From Streptomyces sp. MMG1533 (lineage in GTDB: Bacteria > Actinomycetota > Actinomycetes > Streptomycetales > Streptomycetaceae), in the NCBI RefSeq assembly GCF_001279775.1, contig NZ_LGDG01000122.1:248001-312000 (forward strand): a stretch of DNA of 64,000 bases, read 5' to 3'. Under the pieces are notes generated by a model, which saw only the letters and a list, made by a program, of their open reading frames with translations, was not told the origin of the DNA and did not search any database. Each line of letters begins with the position of its first letter. The stretch's first letter is position 1. A program made the translations under genes and the position numbers. Below, piece after piece: positions 8,361 to 18,198 of this stretch.

Positions 8361-9389
8361 TCAGAGGTCCCGCCGTACCAGGAAGGCCAGCAGCGACCTC
8401 AGGTCGTCGGCGGCTCCTCCCGCGATCGGCACGTCGGCGAGGGCCGACTCGACGGCGGTGACATGACGGTGTGCCTCGGCCAGCGCCGCCTCCCGGCCGC
8501 CGGCCTCGTCGATCAGCACGGCCGCCTCCGCGGGATCCCCGGCGGACTCCAGGAGAGCGGCGAGTCGTCCGGCCCCGGGGGACGCCGAGTCGAGAGCCGC
8601 CAGTACCGGGAGGGTTTTCTTGCCCTCCCGCAGATCGCCGTGGACGGGCTTGCCGGTGACGGCCGGGTCGCCCCAGATCCCCAGCACGTCGTCGACGACC
8701 TGGAAGGCGATCCCGAGATGCCGTCCGGCCCGGTCGAGGGCGGTGACCGCGGCGGGTGGCGCTCCGCCGAGCAGGGCGCCCAGCGCGGCCGCACAGCCCA
8801 GCAGCGCGCCGGTCTTCTGCTCGGCCATCGCGCGGTACTCGCCCGGCCGCACCCGGCGCGGCCCCGTCCACGGACGTGCGGCGAACAGCAGGTCGTCGGC
8901 CTGCCCGCGCACCAGATCCCCCAGCGCCACGGACAGCAGGCGCAGGGCCTCGGGGCCGCCCGTCGGCGTCACGGCGAGCGTCTCGACGGCCAGGGCGAAC
9001 AGCGCGTCGCCCGCGAGGACCGCCGGACCCGTCCCGTACGCCTTCCACACGGTCGGGCGGCGGCGCCGGGCCGCGTCGCCGTCCATGATGTCGTCGTGCA
9101 GCAGGGAGAAGGTGTGCACCAGCTCCACCGCGACCGCCGCCGGCACCCCGGCCCGCCCGGGCGCACCGGCCGCCTCGGCACCGAGCACGGCGAGGGCCTG
9201 CCGCAGCCCCTTGCCGCCGGACGCGACGGCGGGCCTGCCGCCGACCTCGCACCAGCCGAACGAGTACGCGGCCATCTCGCCGACCCACGGATGCATCCGC
9301 CCGACGGCCTCCCGCAGCGCGGGCCGCACCAACGCGCGGCAACGGTCCAGGACTTCGGGTGCGGCGACGGCCGACGTCAGCGCCGTCAC
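8361..9389 (-). CDS. Polyprenyl diphosphate synthase
   Basis: A 342-residue trans-prenyltransferase. The first aspartate-rich motif is DDIMD (residues 99-103). The second is DDVLGIWGD (from 233), the variant common in Streptomyces, followed by KPVHGDLREGKKTLPVL. It condenses isopentenyl diphosphate onto allylic diphosphates; chain length cannot be fixed by eye. The GTG start at 9389 has GGAGG upstream and overlaps the stop of the TPR gene by 4 bp (GTGA), so the two are probably translationally coupled. No terpene cyclase lies nearby. Confidence 0.88.
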   Translation of the reverse strand: MTALTSAVAAPEVLDRCRALVRPALREAVGRMHPWVGEMAAYSFGWCEVGGRPAVASGGKGLRQALAVLGAEAAGAPGRAGVPAAVAVELVHTFSLLHDDIMDGDAARRRRPTVWKAYGTGPAVLAGDALFALAVETLAVTPTGGPEALRLLSVALGDLVRGQADDLLFAARPWTGPRRVRPGEYRAMAEQKTGALLGCAAALGALLGGAPPAAVTALDRAGRHLGIAFQVVDDVLGIWGDPAVTGKPVHGDLREGKKTLPVLAALDSASPGAGRLAALLESAGDPAEAAVLIDEAGGREAALAEAHRHVTAVESALADVPIAGGAADDLRSLLAFLVRRDL

Positions 9390-10498
9390 CGTACGACCTC
9401 CGCCCGCGGACCGGACTCTTCCTGAGCCCGTGGACCGGACTCGTCCCGAGCCCGCAGACCGGACTCCTCCTGAGCCCGCAGACCGAACTCCTCCTGCGCC
9501 CGCGCCACCATCTCCCGCGCGTGCCGCAGACCTGTCCGCTCCAACGTGTGGGCAAGGTCCGCCAGTTCGGCCGCGGTCTCGGCGCGGTCGCGGCCCAGCC
9601 GGGCCAGGGACTTGGCCAGCCCGAGCCGGGCCAGCGCCTCCCCGCGCGGCTCGCTCATGGCGCGGAACTCCGTCAACGCCTGCTCGTACAGGTCCCGGGC
9701 CTCGGCATGACGCCCGGCGCGATAGAGGACGTTGCCGCGCATCTTGTGGTTGTAGGCCAGCGCGCTGGTCAGCTTCATCGTGCGGCACGTGGTCTCCGCC
9801 TCGGCCAGCAGGGCGAGCGCCCGCTCGGTGTCGCCGTCGCGCACGGAGACGACGTCGGCGAGCCCGCGCAGCGCCCAGGCATGCCCCCGCCGGTCGTCGG
9901 CGCGTGCGGCGATGCCGGCGGCCTCCTCGAACATCGCGTACGCCGTGTCGTACGCGCCGGTGTTGCGGTGCATCTGCGCGATGCCCTCCAGCGCCCACAC
10001 CGTGTGCCGCGCCTCGCCGCGCCGACGGGCCTCGGCGAGCAGTTGCTCGTGCAGTTCGCCGACGGCCTCGTAGTCGCCCTGGATGCGGCCGGTCTCGGCC
10101 AGCCCCGCCAGCGAGTAGCCGCGGACGACGATGTCCCCGCCGCGCTCGCCCAGTTCGGCCGCGAGCCGAAGCAGCCGTCGGGCCAGCGCCAGGGCGCCAC
10201 GCTGCCGGGCCAGGGTGCCGCCGCTCCACAGGGCCCAGGCCATCGCCGCGATGTCCCCGGCGGCGCGGGCCGCACGGTAACTGGCCTTCCACGCCTGGTC
10301 CGCCTCCCCGATGCGGCCGAGCCGGCGGTGCGCCTCGGCGACCGCGAGCCCGGAGCGTGCCGCTTCCCCGTGCTGCCCGGCCCGCTCGGCCGCCCTCAAC
10401 TGCTCGGTGCCGGCGGCCAGTACGTCGGTCAGCGAGGAGTTCACGGACAGGGTGGTGAGGGCGCCCTGGTACTCCGGGGCGGATGCCTTGCCGTACAT
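9386..10498 (-). CDS. Tetratricopeptide repeat protein
   Basis: A 370-residue all-helical protein with at least seven TPR-like units in a row (for example GEADQAWKASYRAARAAGD, AYAMFEEAAGIAARADD and RDLYEQALTEFRAM). TPR arrays bind peptides or partner proteins. There is no signal peptide, enzyme domain or DNA-binding domain, so it is probably a cytoplasmic scaffold. The ATG at 10498 (MYGKA) follows AAAGG; an in-frame GTG 24 bp upstream is less well placed. The C-terminus is an octapeptide repeat tail. It is coupled by a 4-bp overlap to the prenyl synthase gene. Two inverted repeats lie just upstream. Confidence 0.8.
   Translation of the reverse strand: MYGKASAPEYQGALTTLSVNSSLTDVLAAGTEQLRAAERAGQHGEAARSGLAVAEAHRRLGRIGEADQAWKASYRAARAAGDIAAMAWALWSGGTLARQRGALALARRLLRLAAELGERGGDIVVRGYSLAGLAETGRIQGDYEAVGELHEQLLAEARRRGEARHTVWALEGIAQMHRNTGAYDTAYAMFEEAAGIAARADDRRGHAWALRGLADVVSVRDGDTERALALLAEAETTCRTMKLTSALAYNHKMRGNVLYRAGRHAEARDLYEQALTEFRAMSEPRGEALARLGLAKSLARLGRDRAETAAELADLAHTLERTGLRHAREMVARAQEEFGLRAQEESGLRARDESGPRAQEESGPRAEVVR
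9402..9497 (-). repeat. Four 24-bp tandem repeats at the 3' end of the TPR gene
   Basis: Units at 9402-9425, 9426-9449, 9450-9473 and 9474-9497 differ at only a few positions. They encode the octapeptide RAQEESGL/P repeated four times as a charged C-terminal tail. Confidence 0.85.
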
Positions 10499-10530
10499 GC
10501 ATGCCTTTCGGTCCGTATGCACACCATCTC

Positions 10531-10558
10531 TACACTGCGTGTATACATGGCGTGTATA
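10531..10558. promoter_or_regulatory. Two adjacent inverted repeats (operator candidates)
   Basis: TACAC-TGC-GTGTA (10531-10543) and TATACA-TGGCG-TGTATA (10542-10558) share two bases. Both lie 33-60 bp upstream of the TPR gene start, in an AT-rich island unusual for this genome. They look like a double site for a dimeric regulator of the GntR or TetR kind; none is encoded next to it. Confidence 0.5.
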
Positions 10559-10669
10559 GTGCGTCGGAAATCAGCCCCGGCCCGAGGGCCAGGGCTTGGT
10601 CTGCTGCCGATCAAGACGCGGGCGGAGCCGAACGGGTTGCCCGTGAGGCGCAGATCACTTCATGGGGCC

Positions 10670-11347
10670 TCAGTGCTGCTGGGGCTTCTGGGGCGTGACC
10701 TCGCTCGGCCGGACGACGACATGTCCCTGGCCCTGCAGCATCAGCTGCACGGCCTCGCCGGAACCGCCGCGCAGCATCGACCCGATGGACTGCGAACGGT
10801 GCAGCGAGGTTCCCAGGCCCGCCGTCCAGCCGACGACCGCGTCCGTGTCGACGTACACCGGGTACTGCGGCGAGACCGGAATGACCAGCGGGTCGCCGTC
10901 GCACACCAGGCCCAGCTTGCCCTGCCCGGTGAACACGCTGTTGAACAGGCCGCCACCGGTGATGCCGGCGCCCTTCACCGTGGCGATCCGGTACGACAAC
11001 GTGGCGTCGAAGCACAGCACGTTGCGGCCGTTGACGGTGAACTCGTCGCCTGGGTCGACCTCGACGACGAAGCAGTTCTGCGCCTCGTGCGCGAACCAGG
11101 CCTCGCCCTGTCCGCGTACCGCCATGAGGGGGAGTCCCTCACCGGTGACCGCGCGCTTGAGCATGCCGCCCACGCCCTGGCCCTTGCGCTCGAACTGGAG
11201 ATTGCCGCGGTAGGCGACCATCGCCCCCTGGCGGGCGAGCATCTCGCCGTGCACCGCGTACTTGATGCATTTGGAGTTCTCGACCGTCATGCCCGGCGCG
11301 GAGGCCGGCTGCACCATGTGCTCGCTGGAAAACAGGTCACCCTTCAT
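10670..11347 (-). CDS. AIM24 family protein
   Basis: A 225-residue beta-rich protein of the AIM24 (TIGR00266-like) family. Signs are the repeated short Gly-containing strands, VENSKCIKYAVHGEMLARQGAM near the N-terminus, and GGGLFNSVFTGQGKLGL with HRSQSIGSMLRG later. The family forms a double-stranded beta-helix; its role in bacteria is unclear. The ATG at 11347 follows AGGATG. The gene lies between the TPR gene and the TerD-CAP gene, all leftward, and is separated from the TerD-CAP stop by 103 bp. Confidence 0.85.
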   Translation of the reverse strand: MKGDLFSSEHMVQPASAPGMTVENSKCIKYAVHGEMLARQGAMVAYRGNLQFERKGQGVGGMLKRAVTGEGLPLMAVRGQGEAWFAHEAQNCFVVEVDPGDEFTVNGRNVLCFDATLSYRIATVKGAGITGGGLFNSVFTGQGKLGLVCDGDPLVIPVSPQYPVYVDTDAVVGWTAGLGTSLHRSQSIGSMLRGGSGEAVQLMLQGQGHVVVRPSEVTPQKPQQH

Positions 11348-11450
11348 GGAGGCATCCTGTCCCGGAGGGATGCCTTCCGCCAAGATCGTGGGTCGGGACG
11401 CTTTCTCAAGTGCCGCCGTCTCGGGCAGGGCTGTGCCGGGCAGGCCTGCC

Positions 11451-12866
11451 TCAGGCGCCGAACAGCTGTGTCCAGTACGTGCCCGCAGGGCCGCCGCCCG
11501 CGAAGCCGACCCCGATGTGGGTGAAGGTGGACTTGAGGATGTTGGCACGGTGGCCCGGGCTGTTCATCCAGCCCTCCACGACCTCGGCGGGGGAGCGCTG
11601 GCCGCAGGCGATGTTCTCGCCGATCGAACGCCGGGTGGAGCCCGCGGCGGCGGCCCGGTCCCAGGGCTGGGTGCCCTCGGGCGAGGTGTGGGAGTAGAAG
11701 GCGCGGGCCGCCATGTCCGTGCTGTACGCCTGCGCGGCGGTGGCCAGCAGCGGATCCACCGCGAGGGGCGGCAACCCGGACCGGGCGCGCTGCCGGTTGG
11801 TGAGGTCGACGACGTCGGCCTGTGCCCGCGCCAGGTCGGCGGGCGTGAGGGGCCTTGCCCAGAGCGCGGTCCAGAACATGTCGCCGGAGCGGGTGTCGGT
11901 GACGTGTGCCAGGCCGACGTGGGTGAACGCCGGGTCGTGCAGGGTGTGCCGGGGCTGTTCGGTGCGCAGGCAGTACGCGACGAACTCGGCGGGCGTGCGC
12001 GGGCCGGAGACCAGGTGCTCGCCGACGGTGACATACGCGTATCCGGCGGCGGCGACGCGCTGGTGGACAAAGACCCCGTCCGCGCCCTCGACGCCGAGCC
12101 GCCCCGCCGAGGCCATGGCGGATGCGTGGGCGTGCGCCGCGGCGGCCAGCCGTGCGTCGAGGGCGACCGGCGGTGCACCGACGGCGGTCCGGGCGGAGTT
12201 GACCAGGCCGAGGAAGCCCTCGGCGTCGGAGGACGGTGGTATCGGCCGGGTCACGGAAGGGGCGAGCGGTGCCGGGCGGGCGAGGGACGGTGCGCTGGGA
12301 GCAGGGCGTGACGGAGAGGGGGTCTTCGGCGCCGGCCGGGTGGTCGGGAAGGAGGCGGACGGCAGGGGGCGGGTCGGCGCCGGCGTGTCCTGAACGACGT
12401 CCACTCCGAAGTCGCGGGCCAGGCCCGCCAGGCCGTCGGCATACCCCTGCCCCAGGGCCCGCAGCTTCCAGCCGTCGCCGCGTCGGTAGATCTCCGCGAG
12501 GAGCAGGACGGTCTCCTGCCGCGGGCGTTGCGGGGCGAACCGGGCGAGGGGCCGGCCGCTCGCGTTGGTGACGTGCAGGGTGGGGGCGGGCAGTCGGCCC
12601 AGGGGAGTGCCGGGATCGGCGGGGCTGACGACCACCGTGACCCGGGTGGCGCCGGCGCGCAGCCGCGACGGGTCGACGACCAGTGTGTCGCCGTGCAGCC
12701 GGGCGCCCGGAGCGCCCGGCTGGTTGTAGAAGACGAAGTCGTCGTCGCCCCGGACCTTGCCGCCGTCGTCCGTGATGAGCGCGGACACGTCGAACGGGCC
12801 GGGCACCCGGACGGTCACGGCACCGCCCGGGAGGGGCAGATTGCCCCCGGGGACCAACTCGCTCAT
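11451..12866 (-). CDS. TerD domain fused to two CAP/SCP domains
   Basis: A 471-residue protein. Residues 1-~160 form a TerD-like calcium-binding domain, with GDDDFVFYNQP (40-50) as in tellurite-resistance proteins. A Pro/Ser/Ala-rich linker follows (~161-212). Then come two CAP (PR-1/SCP) domains at ~215-330 and ~345-471. The second CAP keeps the classic His393, GENI Glu417 and SPGHR His439; the first is more diverged. There is no signal peptide, although bacterial CAP domains are usually secreted, so localisation is puzzling. The function is unknown; a calcium-dependent envelope stress role is speculative. Confidence 0.85.
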   Translation of the reverse strand: MSELVPGGNLPLPGGAVTVRVPGPFDVSALITDDGGKVRGDDDFVFYNQPGAPGARLHGDTLVVDPSRLRAGATRVTVVVSPADPGTPLGRLPAPTLHVTNASGRPLARFAPQRPRQETVLLLAEIYRRGDGWKLRALGQGYADGLAGLARDFGVDVVQDTPAPTRPLPSASFPTTRPAPKTPSPSRPAPSAPSLARPAPLAPSVTRPIPPSSDAEGFLGLVNSARTAVGAPPVALDARLAAAAHAHASAMASAGRLGVEGADGVFVHQRVAAAGYAYVTVGEHLVSGPRTPAEFVAYCLRTEQPRHTLHDPAFTHVGLAHVTDTRSGDMFWTALWARPLTPADLARAQADVVDLTNRQRARSGLPPLAVDPLLATAAQAYSTDMAARAFYSHTSPEGTQPWDRAAAAGSTRRSIGENIACGQRSPAEVVEGWMNSPGHRANILKSTFTHIGVGFAGGGPAGTYWTQLFGA

Positions 12867-12959
12867 CGTGCCGCCCTGATGTCGTCGTCCGGGACCCCTC
12901 GGGGTCGTCCGGACAACGTGCGTCAGCGCGTGAGCGTTCCCCGCCCGCCCGGTCCGCGG

Positions 12960-14267
<1,308 letters not shown>

Positions 14268-14270
14268 TCA

Positions 14271-14293
14271 CTGCGCGATGTGGATTCGCGCAG
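14271..14293 (-). terminator. 8-bp hairpin between two leftward genes
   Basis: CTGCGCGA (14271-14278), a 7-nt loop, then TCGCGCAG (14286-14293). It lies 38 bp past the stop of the zinc-ribbon-like gene and 73 bp before the carboxypeptidase start, so it is either a terminator or an operator. Confidence 0.4.
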
Positions 14294-14330
14294 TATTGCT
14301 GCTGAAGTGCCTGAAATCGACCATTTCGCG

Positions 14331-15068
14331 CTAGGTCCAGCGTCGTTCCACCTGCTCGGACACGGAGAACACGGCATCGCAGGACGGGCAGCGGGCCTCG
14401 CCGAACACGTGGGTCAGTGCCTGGGCGACCTGGGTCCGGCCCGCTTCGGCCGCCGCCCGATACAGCCGGGCCCCGATGCCCTCCAGTCGGTCCGGGACCG
14501 CCGGTACGAGCTCGGCCCGGCCCTCCTCGCCCACGGCGTCGGAGCCGACGTAGTCACCGGACGAGGTGAAGGTCCCGTACGAGCCGAAGGCGACGAAGAG
14601 GCCGCCCTCGCATGCCGGGCAGTCGAGTTCGTACTCCTCGTCGCACACCCCCTCCAGCTCCCGCGACCACACGGCAACGCCCTCGAAGGCGAGGACCGAC
14701 TGCAGCAGGTAGACGAACGAGCTCTCGTCCACGGCGGGGTCAAAGAGCAGGCCGCGTGCGACGCCGAGCAGCTCGCCGATCTCCCGTGCGAACCGGGCCC
14801 GGCGGGCCTCGTCCGGGCCGGACGCGATCAGCCCCGCCATGAGCACCGCCTGTATCGGCTCGCCCGGCGCGCGGCCCAGCGCGATGTCCCTGAGGACGGG
14901 CATCGCCATCCAGCTCGCCTCGTACACGTCCCCCTGGTGGCACAGCGCAGACCAGAGGTCGTTCCACACGGCGTCGTCCTCCGTGCCGCCGAGGCGGGCG
15001 AAGAGGGCCGGAATGTCCTCGGCGGAGCCGTAGGCATGGGTCAGCTCGTGCCAATGGGGTGTCGTCAC
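14331..15068 (-). CDS. Unknown protein with C-terminal CPxC pairs
   Basis: A 245-residue soluble protein. The N-terminal half is helical, HEAT-like in feel (WNDLWSALCHQGDVYEASWMA). Two CPxC pairs (CPACEGG and CPSCDAVF), about 75 residues apart, could form a split zinc ribbon. Streptomyces genomes carry similar unnamed proteins; no function is known to me. The GTG start at 15068 has no clear ribosome site. It is divergent from the ROK regulator, with 95 bp between. Confidence 0.65.
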   Translation of the reverse strand: MTTPHWHELTHAYGSAEDIPALFARLGGTEDDAVWNDLWSALCHQGDVYEASWMAMPVLRDIALGRAPGEPIQAVLMAGLIASGPDEARRARFAREIGELLGVARGLLFDPAVDESSFVYLLQSVLAFEGVAVWSRELEGVCDEEYELDCPACEGGLFVAFGSYGTFTSSGDYVGSDAVGEEGRAELVPAVPDRLEGIGARLYRAAAEAGRTQVAQALTHVFGEARCPSCDAVFSVSEQVERRWT

Positions 15069-15127
15069 AAGGCGATTGTGCCGTGGGGCACCGACAGTCA
15101 GGCGTCCCGCGAATTCCGCTTCTTTTA

Positions 15128-15156
15128 TTGACGACGGAAAAGAACCCCTCTAGGTT
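15128..15156 (+). promoter_or_regulatory. Vegetative-type promoter of the ROK-glycosidase operon
   Basis: TTGACG (15128-15133), a 17-bp spacer and TAGGTT (15151-15156) form a good SigHrdB-type promoter. The expected start of transcription falls on or next to the ATG at 15164, which has no Shine-Dalgarno, so the first gene is probably translated from a leaderless mRNA. TTCCG and CGGAA half-sites flank the -35 box and could be an operator. Confidence 0.6.
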
Positions 15157-15163
15157 CCCGGCC

Positions 15164-16336
15164 ATGCGCCACACTCACCGGGCCGAGACGTTCCCCGTCA
15201 ACACCCCGGCCGCCGCACAGATCTTCACCACCGTCCTGTCCCAAGGCCCCCTCACCCGCCTGGAGGTGGCCCGACGGGCCGGACTGTCAGCGGCCGCCGT
15301 CACCAAGGCCGTCCGGCCCCTGATCGAGGACGGATACCTGGTGGAGGACGCCGCCGAGGAGGCGCGGCCCGCACTCGGGCGGCCCGCGACCCTGGTGCGG
15401 GTCGACGGCGGGCGGGCGCTCTTCCTCGGGATCAAGGTGACCGGCGACGAGATCATCGGCGTGCTCACCGACCTGTGCTGCCGGATCCGCGCCGCCCGCC
15501 ACGTACCGCTGACGGACCGTGACCTCAAGGTGGTGCTGGCCGCGACCGCGGACGTGGTCCAGGAACTGCTGGCCGACGCGGACGGCTCCGGCGCGGGAGT
15601 CCTGGGTCTCGGCATCGCCGTCTCCGGCGACGTCGACCGCGCCGCGGGAGTCGTCCGCTACTCGCCCTTCCTGGAGTGGCGCGACGTCCCGCTCGCCGAA
15701 CTCGCCGCCACGACCACCGGGTTGCCGGTGACGGTCGACAACGACGTGCGCGCCCTGACCGTCGCCGAGCAGTGGTTCGGCGCGGGCGCGGGTCTGTCCG
15801 ACTTCGCCGTGGTCACGGTCGGAGCCGGCATCGGCTGCGGCCTCGTCGTGCACGGCCGGGTGGTCGCCGGTGCGCATGGCGTGGCGGGCGAGATCGGCCA
15901 TGTGACAGTCGACCCGTCCGGACCCTCGTGCCACTGCGGCAACCGCGGCTGCGTGGAGGCGATCGCGGGGGACGCCGCCATCCTCCGCCGGATCCGTGAG
16001 ACCACGGGCGTCGACGTCGCCGACACGGCGGAGGCCGTACGGCTCGCCCGCCGCGGGGTTCCCGGAGCCCGCGAGGCGTACGCGCGCGCGGGCGAGGCGA
16101 TCGGCCGCGGCATCGCCACCGTGGCCAACCTCCTCGGCCCCGAGCGCGTGATCATCTCCGGCGAGGGTCTGGCCGCCCACGACCTGTTCGCCGAGCAGAT
16201 CCGCGACGCCTTCGCCGCGGCCGCCTTCGGCTCCGCCGCGCAGTGCGACGTACAGACCCGCCCGCTGCCCTTCGAGGAGTGGGCCCGCGGGGCCGCGGCC
16301 ACCGCGATCCAGTCCTTCATCCGAGCCGACACCTAG
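15164..16336 (+). CDS. ROK family transcriptional repressor
   Basis: A 390-residue regulator with an N-terminal winged helix (LTRLEVARRAGLSAAAVTKA, residues ~28-47) and a ROK sugar-kinase-like domain. The ROK signature includes the zinc motif CHCGNRGCVEA and the GAGIGCGLVVHG loop. ROK repressors release DNA on binding a sugar or sugar phosphate. It is the first gene of a likely four-gene operon with two glycosidases and an esterase, so it should sense a galactoside- or fucoside-derived product. The ATG at 15164 is chosen from the promoter position. Confidence 0.88.
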   Translation: MRHTHRAETFPVNTPAAAQIFTTVLSQGPLTRLEVARRAGLSAAAVTKAVRPLIEDGYLVEDAAEEARPALGRPATLVRVDGGRALFLGIKVTGDEIIGVLTDLCCRIRAARHVPLTDRDLKVVLAATADVVQELLADADGSGAGVLGLGIAVSGDVDRAAGVVRYSPFLEWRDVPLAELAATTTGLPVTVDNDVRALTVAEQWFGAGAGLSDFAVVTVGAGIGCGLVVHGRVVAGAHGVAGEIGHVTVDPSGPSCHCGNRGCVEAIAGDAAILRRIRETTGVDVADTAEAVRLARRGVPGAREAYARAGEAIGRGIATVANLLGPERVIISGEGLAAHDLFAEQIRDAFAAAAFGSAAQCDVQTRPLPFEEWARGAAATAIQSFIRADT

Positions 16337-16380
16337 CCACCGCCCCGCACCCGCCGAACCGACCCCAGGAGGTACGACCC

Positions 16381-18171
16381 ATGCGGTCATCCTCGTACTC
16401 CGTCATGCCCGCACGCGCCCTGAGAGCCGTGCTGGTGCTCGCCCTCACCGCAGCCGCCGCGCCGGCGGCCCACGCGGACACCGCCCCGGCCCCTGCCCTC
16501 GCGGCCAAGCCCTACATGGGCTGGTCCAGTTGGAGCATGCAGTCGTCCAAGTACCCCGGCCTCAACCCGGACGGCGACTACAGCTACCTGACCGAGGAGA
16601 ACGTCCTCAAGCAGACCGACGCCATGGCCGCCAGGCTGAAGAAGTACGGCTACGAGTACGTCAACATCGACGCCGGCTGGTGGCGCGACACCACCTGGAA
16701 GCCCGAGTTCGACGAGTACGGGCGCCAGAAGGCCGACCCGGCCCGCTTCCCCGGCGGAATGAAGACGGTCGCCGACCGCATCCACGCCAAGGGCCTCAAG
16801 GCCGGCATCTACCTGCCCGCCGGCCTGGAGAAGGAGGCGTACGGCGCCGGCAAGGTCCCGGTTCGGAACGCCGAGGGCTGCACGACCGCCGACATCGTCT
16901 ACGGCGACCTGCGCACCACCAACGGCTGGGACAGCTCGTACAAACTCGACTTCTCCCGCCCCTGCAGCCAGAAGTACATCGACTCCCAGGCGCAGCTCAT
17001 CGCCGACTGGGGCTACGACTTCCTCAAGCTCGACGGCGTCGGCCCCGGCTCCGGAAAGAGCGGCGACCAGTACGACAACGTTGCCGACGTGGCCGCCTGG
17101 AACAAGGCGATCGCCGCCACCGGCCGCACCATCCACCTGGAACTGTCCTGGTCGCTCGACATCGGCCATGCCGCCGACTGGAAGAAGTACTCCAACGGCT
17201 GGCGCATCGACACCGACGTCGAGTGCTACTGCAACACCCTCGTCAGCTGGGAGAACTCCGTCGACGACCGCTGGGACGACGCCCCCGCCTGGACCCGGCA
17301 CGCCGGACCCGGCGGCTGGAACGACCTCGACTCCCTCGACGTCGGCAACGGCGAGATGGACGGCCTCACCAAGGCCGAGCGGCAGAGCTACGCCACCTTG
17401 TGGGCCATCGCCAAGTCCCCCCTCTACACCGGCGACGACCTCACCCGCCTCGACTCCTACGGCCTGTCCCTGCTGACCAACCGCGAGGTCATCGCCGTCA
17501 ACCAGGGCGAGACCCCGCCCGCACGCCCCGTCACCCCCTCCGACCCCCAGCAGGTGTGGGCCGCGAGGAACCCCGACGGCACCTACACCGTCGCACTCTT
17601 CAACCTCGCCGACGCGCCCGCCGCCGTCACCGCCGACTGGTCCACCCTCGGCTTCACCGGCAAGGCGGCCGTCCGGGACCTCTGGAACCACGAGAACCTC
17701 GGCACGTACAGGAACAAGGTCACCCAGGCCCTCCCCGCCCACGGCTCCCGGCTCTTCACCGTCACCTCGTACGGCAGCGCGCTCACCACGACCGCCCACG
17801 AGGCCGAGTCCCCGGCGAACACCCTCGGCGGCAACGCCTCCCTCGCCGACTGTTCCGCGTGCTCCGGCGGGAAGAAGGTCGGCAATCTGTACGCCGGCGG
17901 CAAGCTCCGCTTCAACGACGTCGTCGTCGGCAAGGCGGGCACCTACTGGATCAAGGTCGCCTACGTCAGCGGTGACGCCCGCTCGGTCGACGTCTCCGCC
18001 AACACGGGCGGCGCGCTTCGCCACAGGTTCCCGTCCACCGGCGACTGGGGAACGGTCGGGACGGTCAGTGTGCCGGTCACGCTGAAGGCGGGCAGCAACA
18101 CGGTCACCTTCGACAGCGGTACGGGCTACGCCCCCGACCTCGACCGCATCGACGTACCGAAGTCCTCCTGA
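16381..18171 (+). CDS. GH27 alpha-galactosidase with CBM35-like domain, secreted
   Basis: A 596-residue enzyme behind a perfect AGGAGG. A signal peptide (residues ~1-32) precedes the GH27 barrel, which starts at KPYMGWSSW. Asp218 in LKLDGVG is the expected nucleophile and Asp279 in RIDTD the acid/base. A beta-sandwich follows the barrel, then a C-terminal carbohydrate-binding module of CBM35 type (AESPANTLGG to APDLDRIDV, ~465-596). It should remove terminal alpha-galactose, or beta-L-arabinopyranose in some members, from plant polysaccharides outside the cell. It lies 44 bp after the ROK gene. Confidence 0.9.
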   Translation: MRSSSYSVMPARALRAVLVLALTAAAAPAAHADTAPAPALAAKPYMGWSSWSMQSSKYPGLNPDGDYSYLTEENVLKQTDAMAARLKKYGYEYVNIDAGWWRDTTWKPEFDEYGRQKADPARFPGGMKTVADRIHAKGLKAGIYLPAGLEKEAYGAGKVPVRNAEGCTTADIVYGDLRTTNGWDSSYKLDFSRPCSQKYIDSQAQLIADWGYDFLKLDGVGPGSGKSGDQYDNVADVAAWNKAIAATGRTIHLELSWSLDIGHAADWKKYSNGWRIDTDVECYCNTLVSWENSVDDRWDDAPAWTRHAGPGGWNDLDSLDVGNGEMDGLTKAERQSYATLWAIAKSPLYTGDDLTRLDSYGLSLLTNREVIAVNQGETPPARPVTPSDPQQVWAARNPDGTYTVALFNLADAPAAVTADWSTLGFTGKAAVRDLWNHENLGTYRNKVTQALPAHGSRLFTVTSYGSALTTTAHEAESPANTLGGNASLADCSACSGGKKVGNLYAGGKLRFNDVVVGKAGTYWIKVAYVSGDARSVDVSANTGGALRHRFPSTGDWGTVGTVSVPVTLKAGSNTVTFDSGTGYAPDLDRIDVPKSS

Positions 18172-18198
18172 CCCGCCTGCCCGGAGCGGAGCCCCCCC

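Noticed and set aside
8361..9389. Encapsulin cargo-type polyprenyl transferase
   Set aside because: No encapsulin shell gene nearby and no long disordered N-terminus on the synthase.
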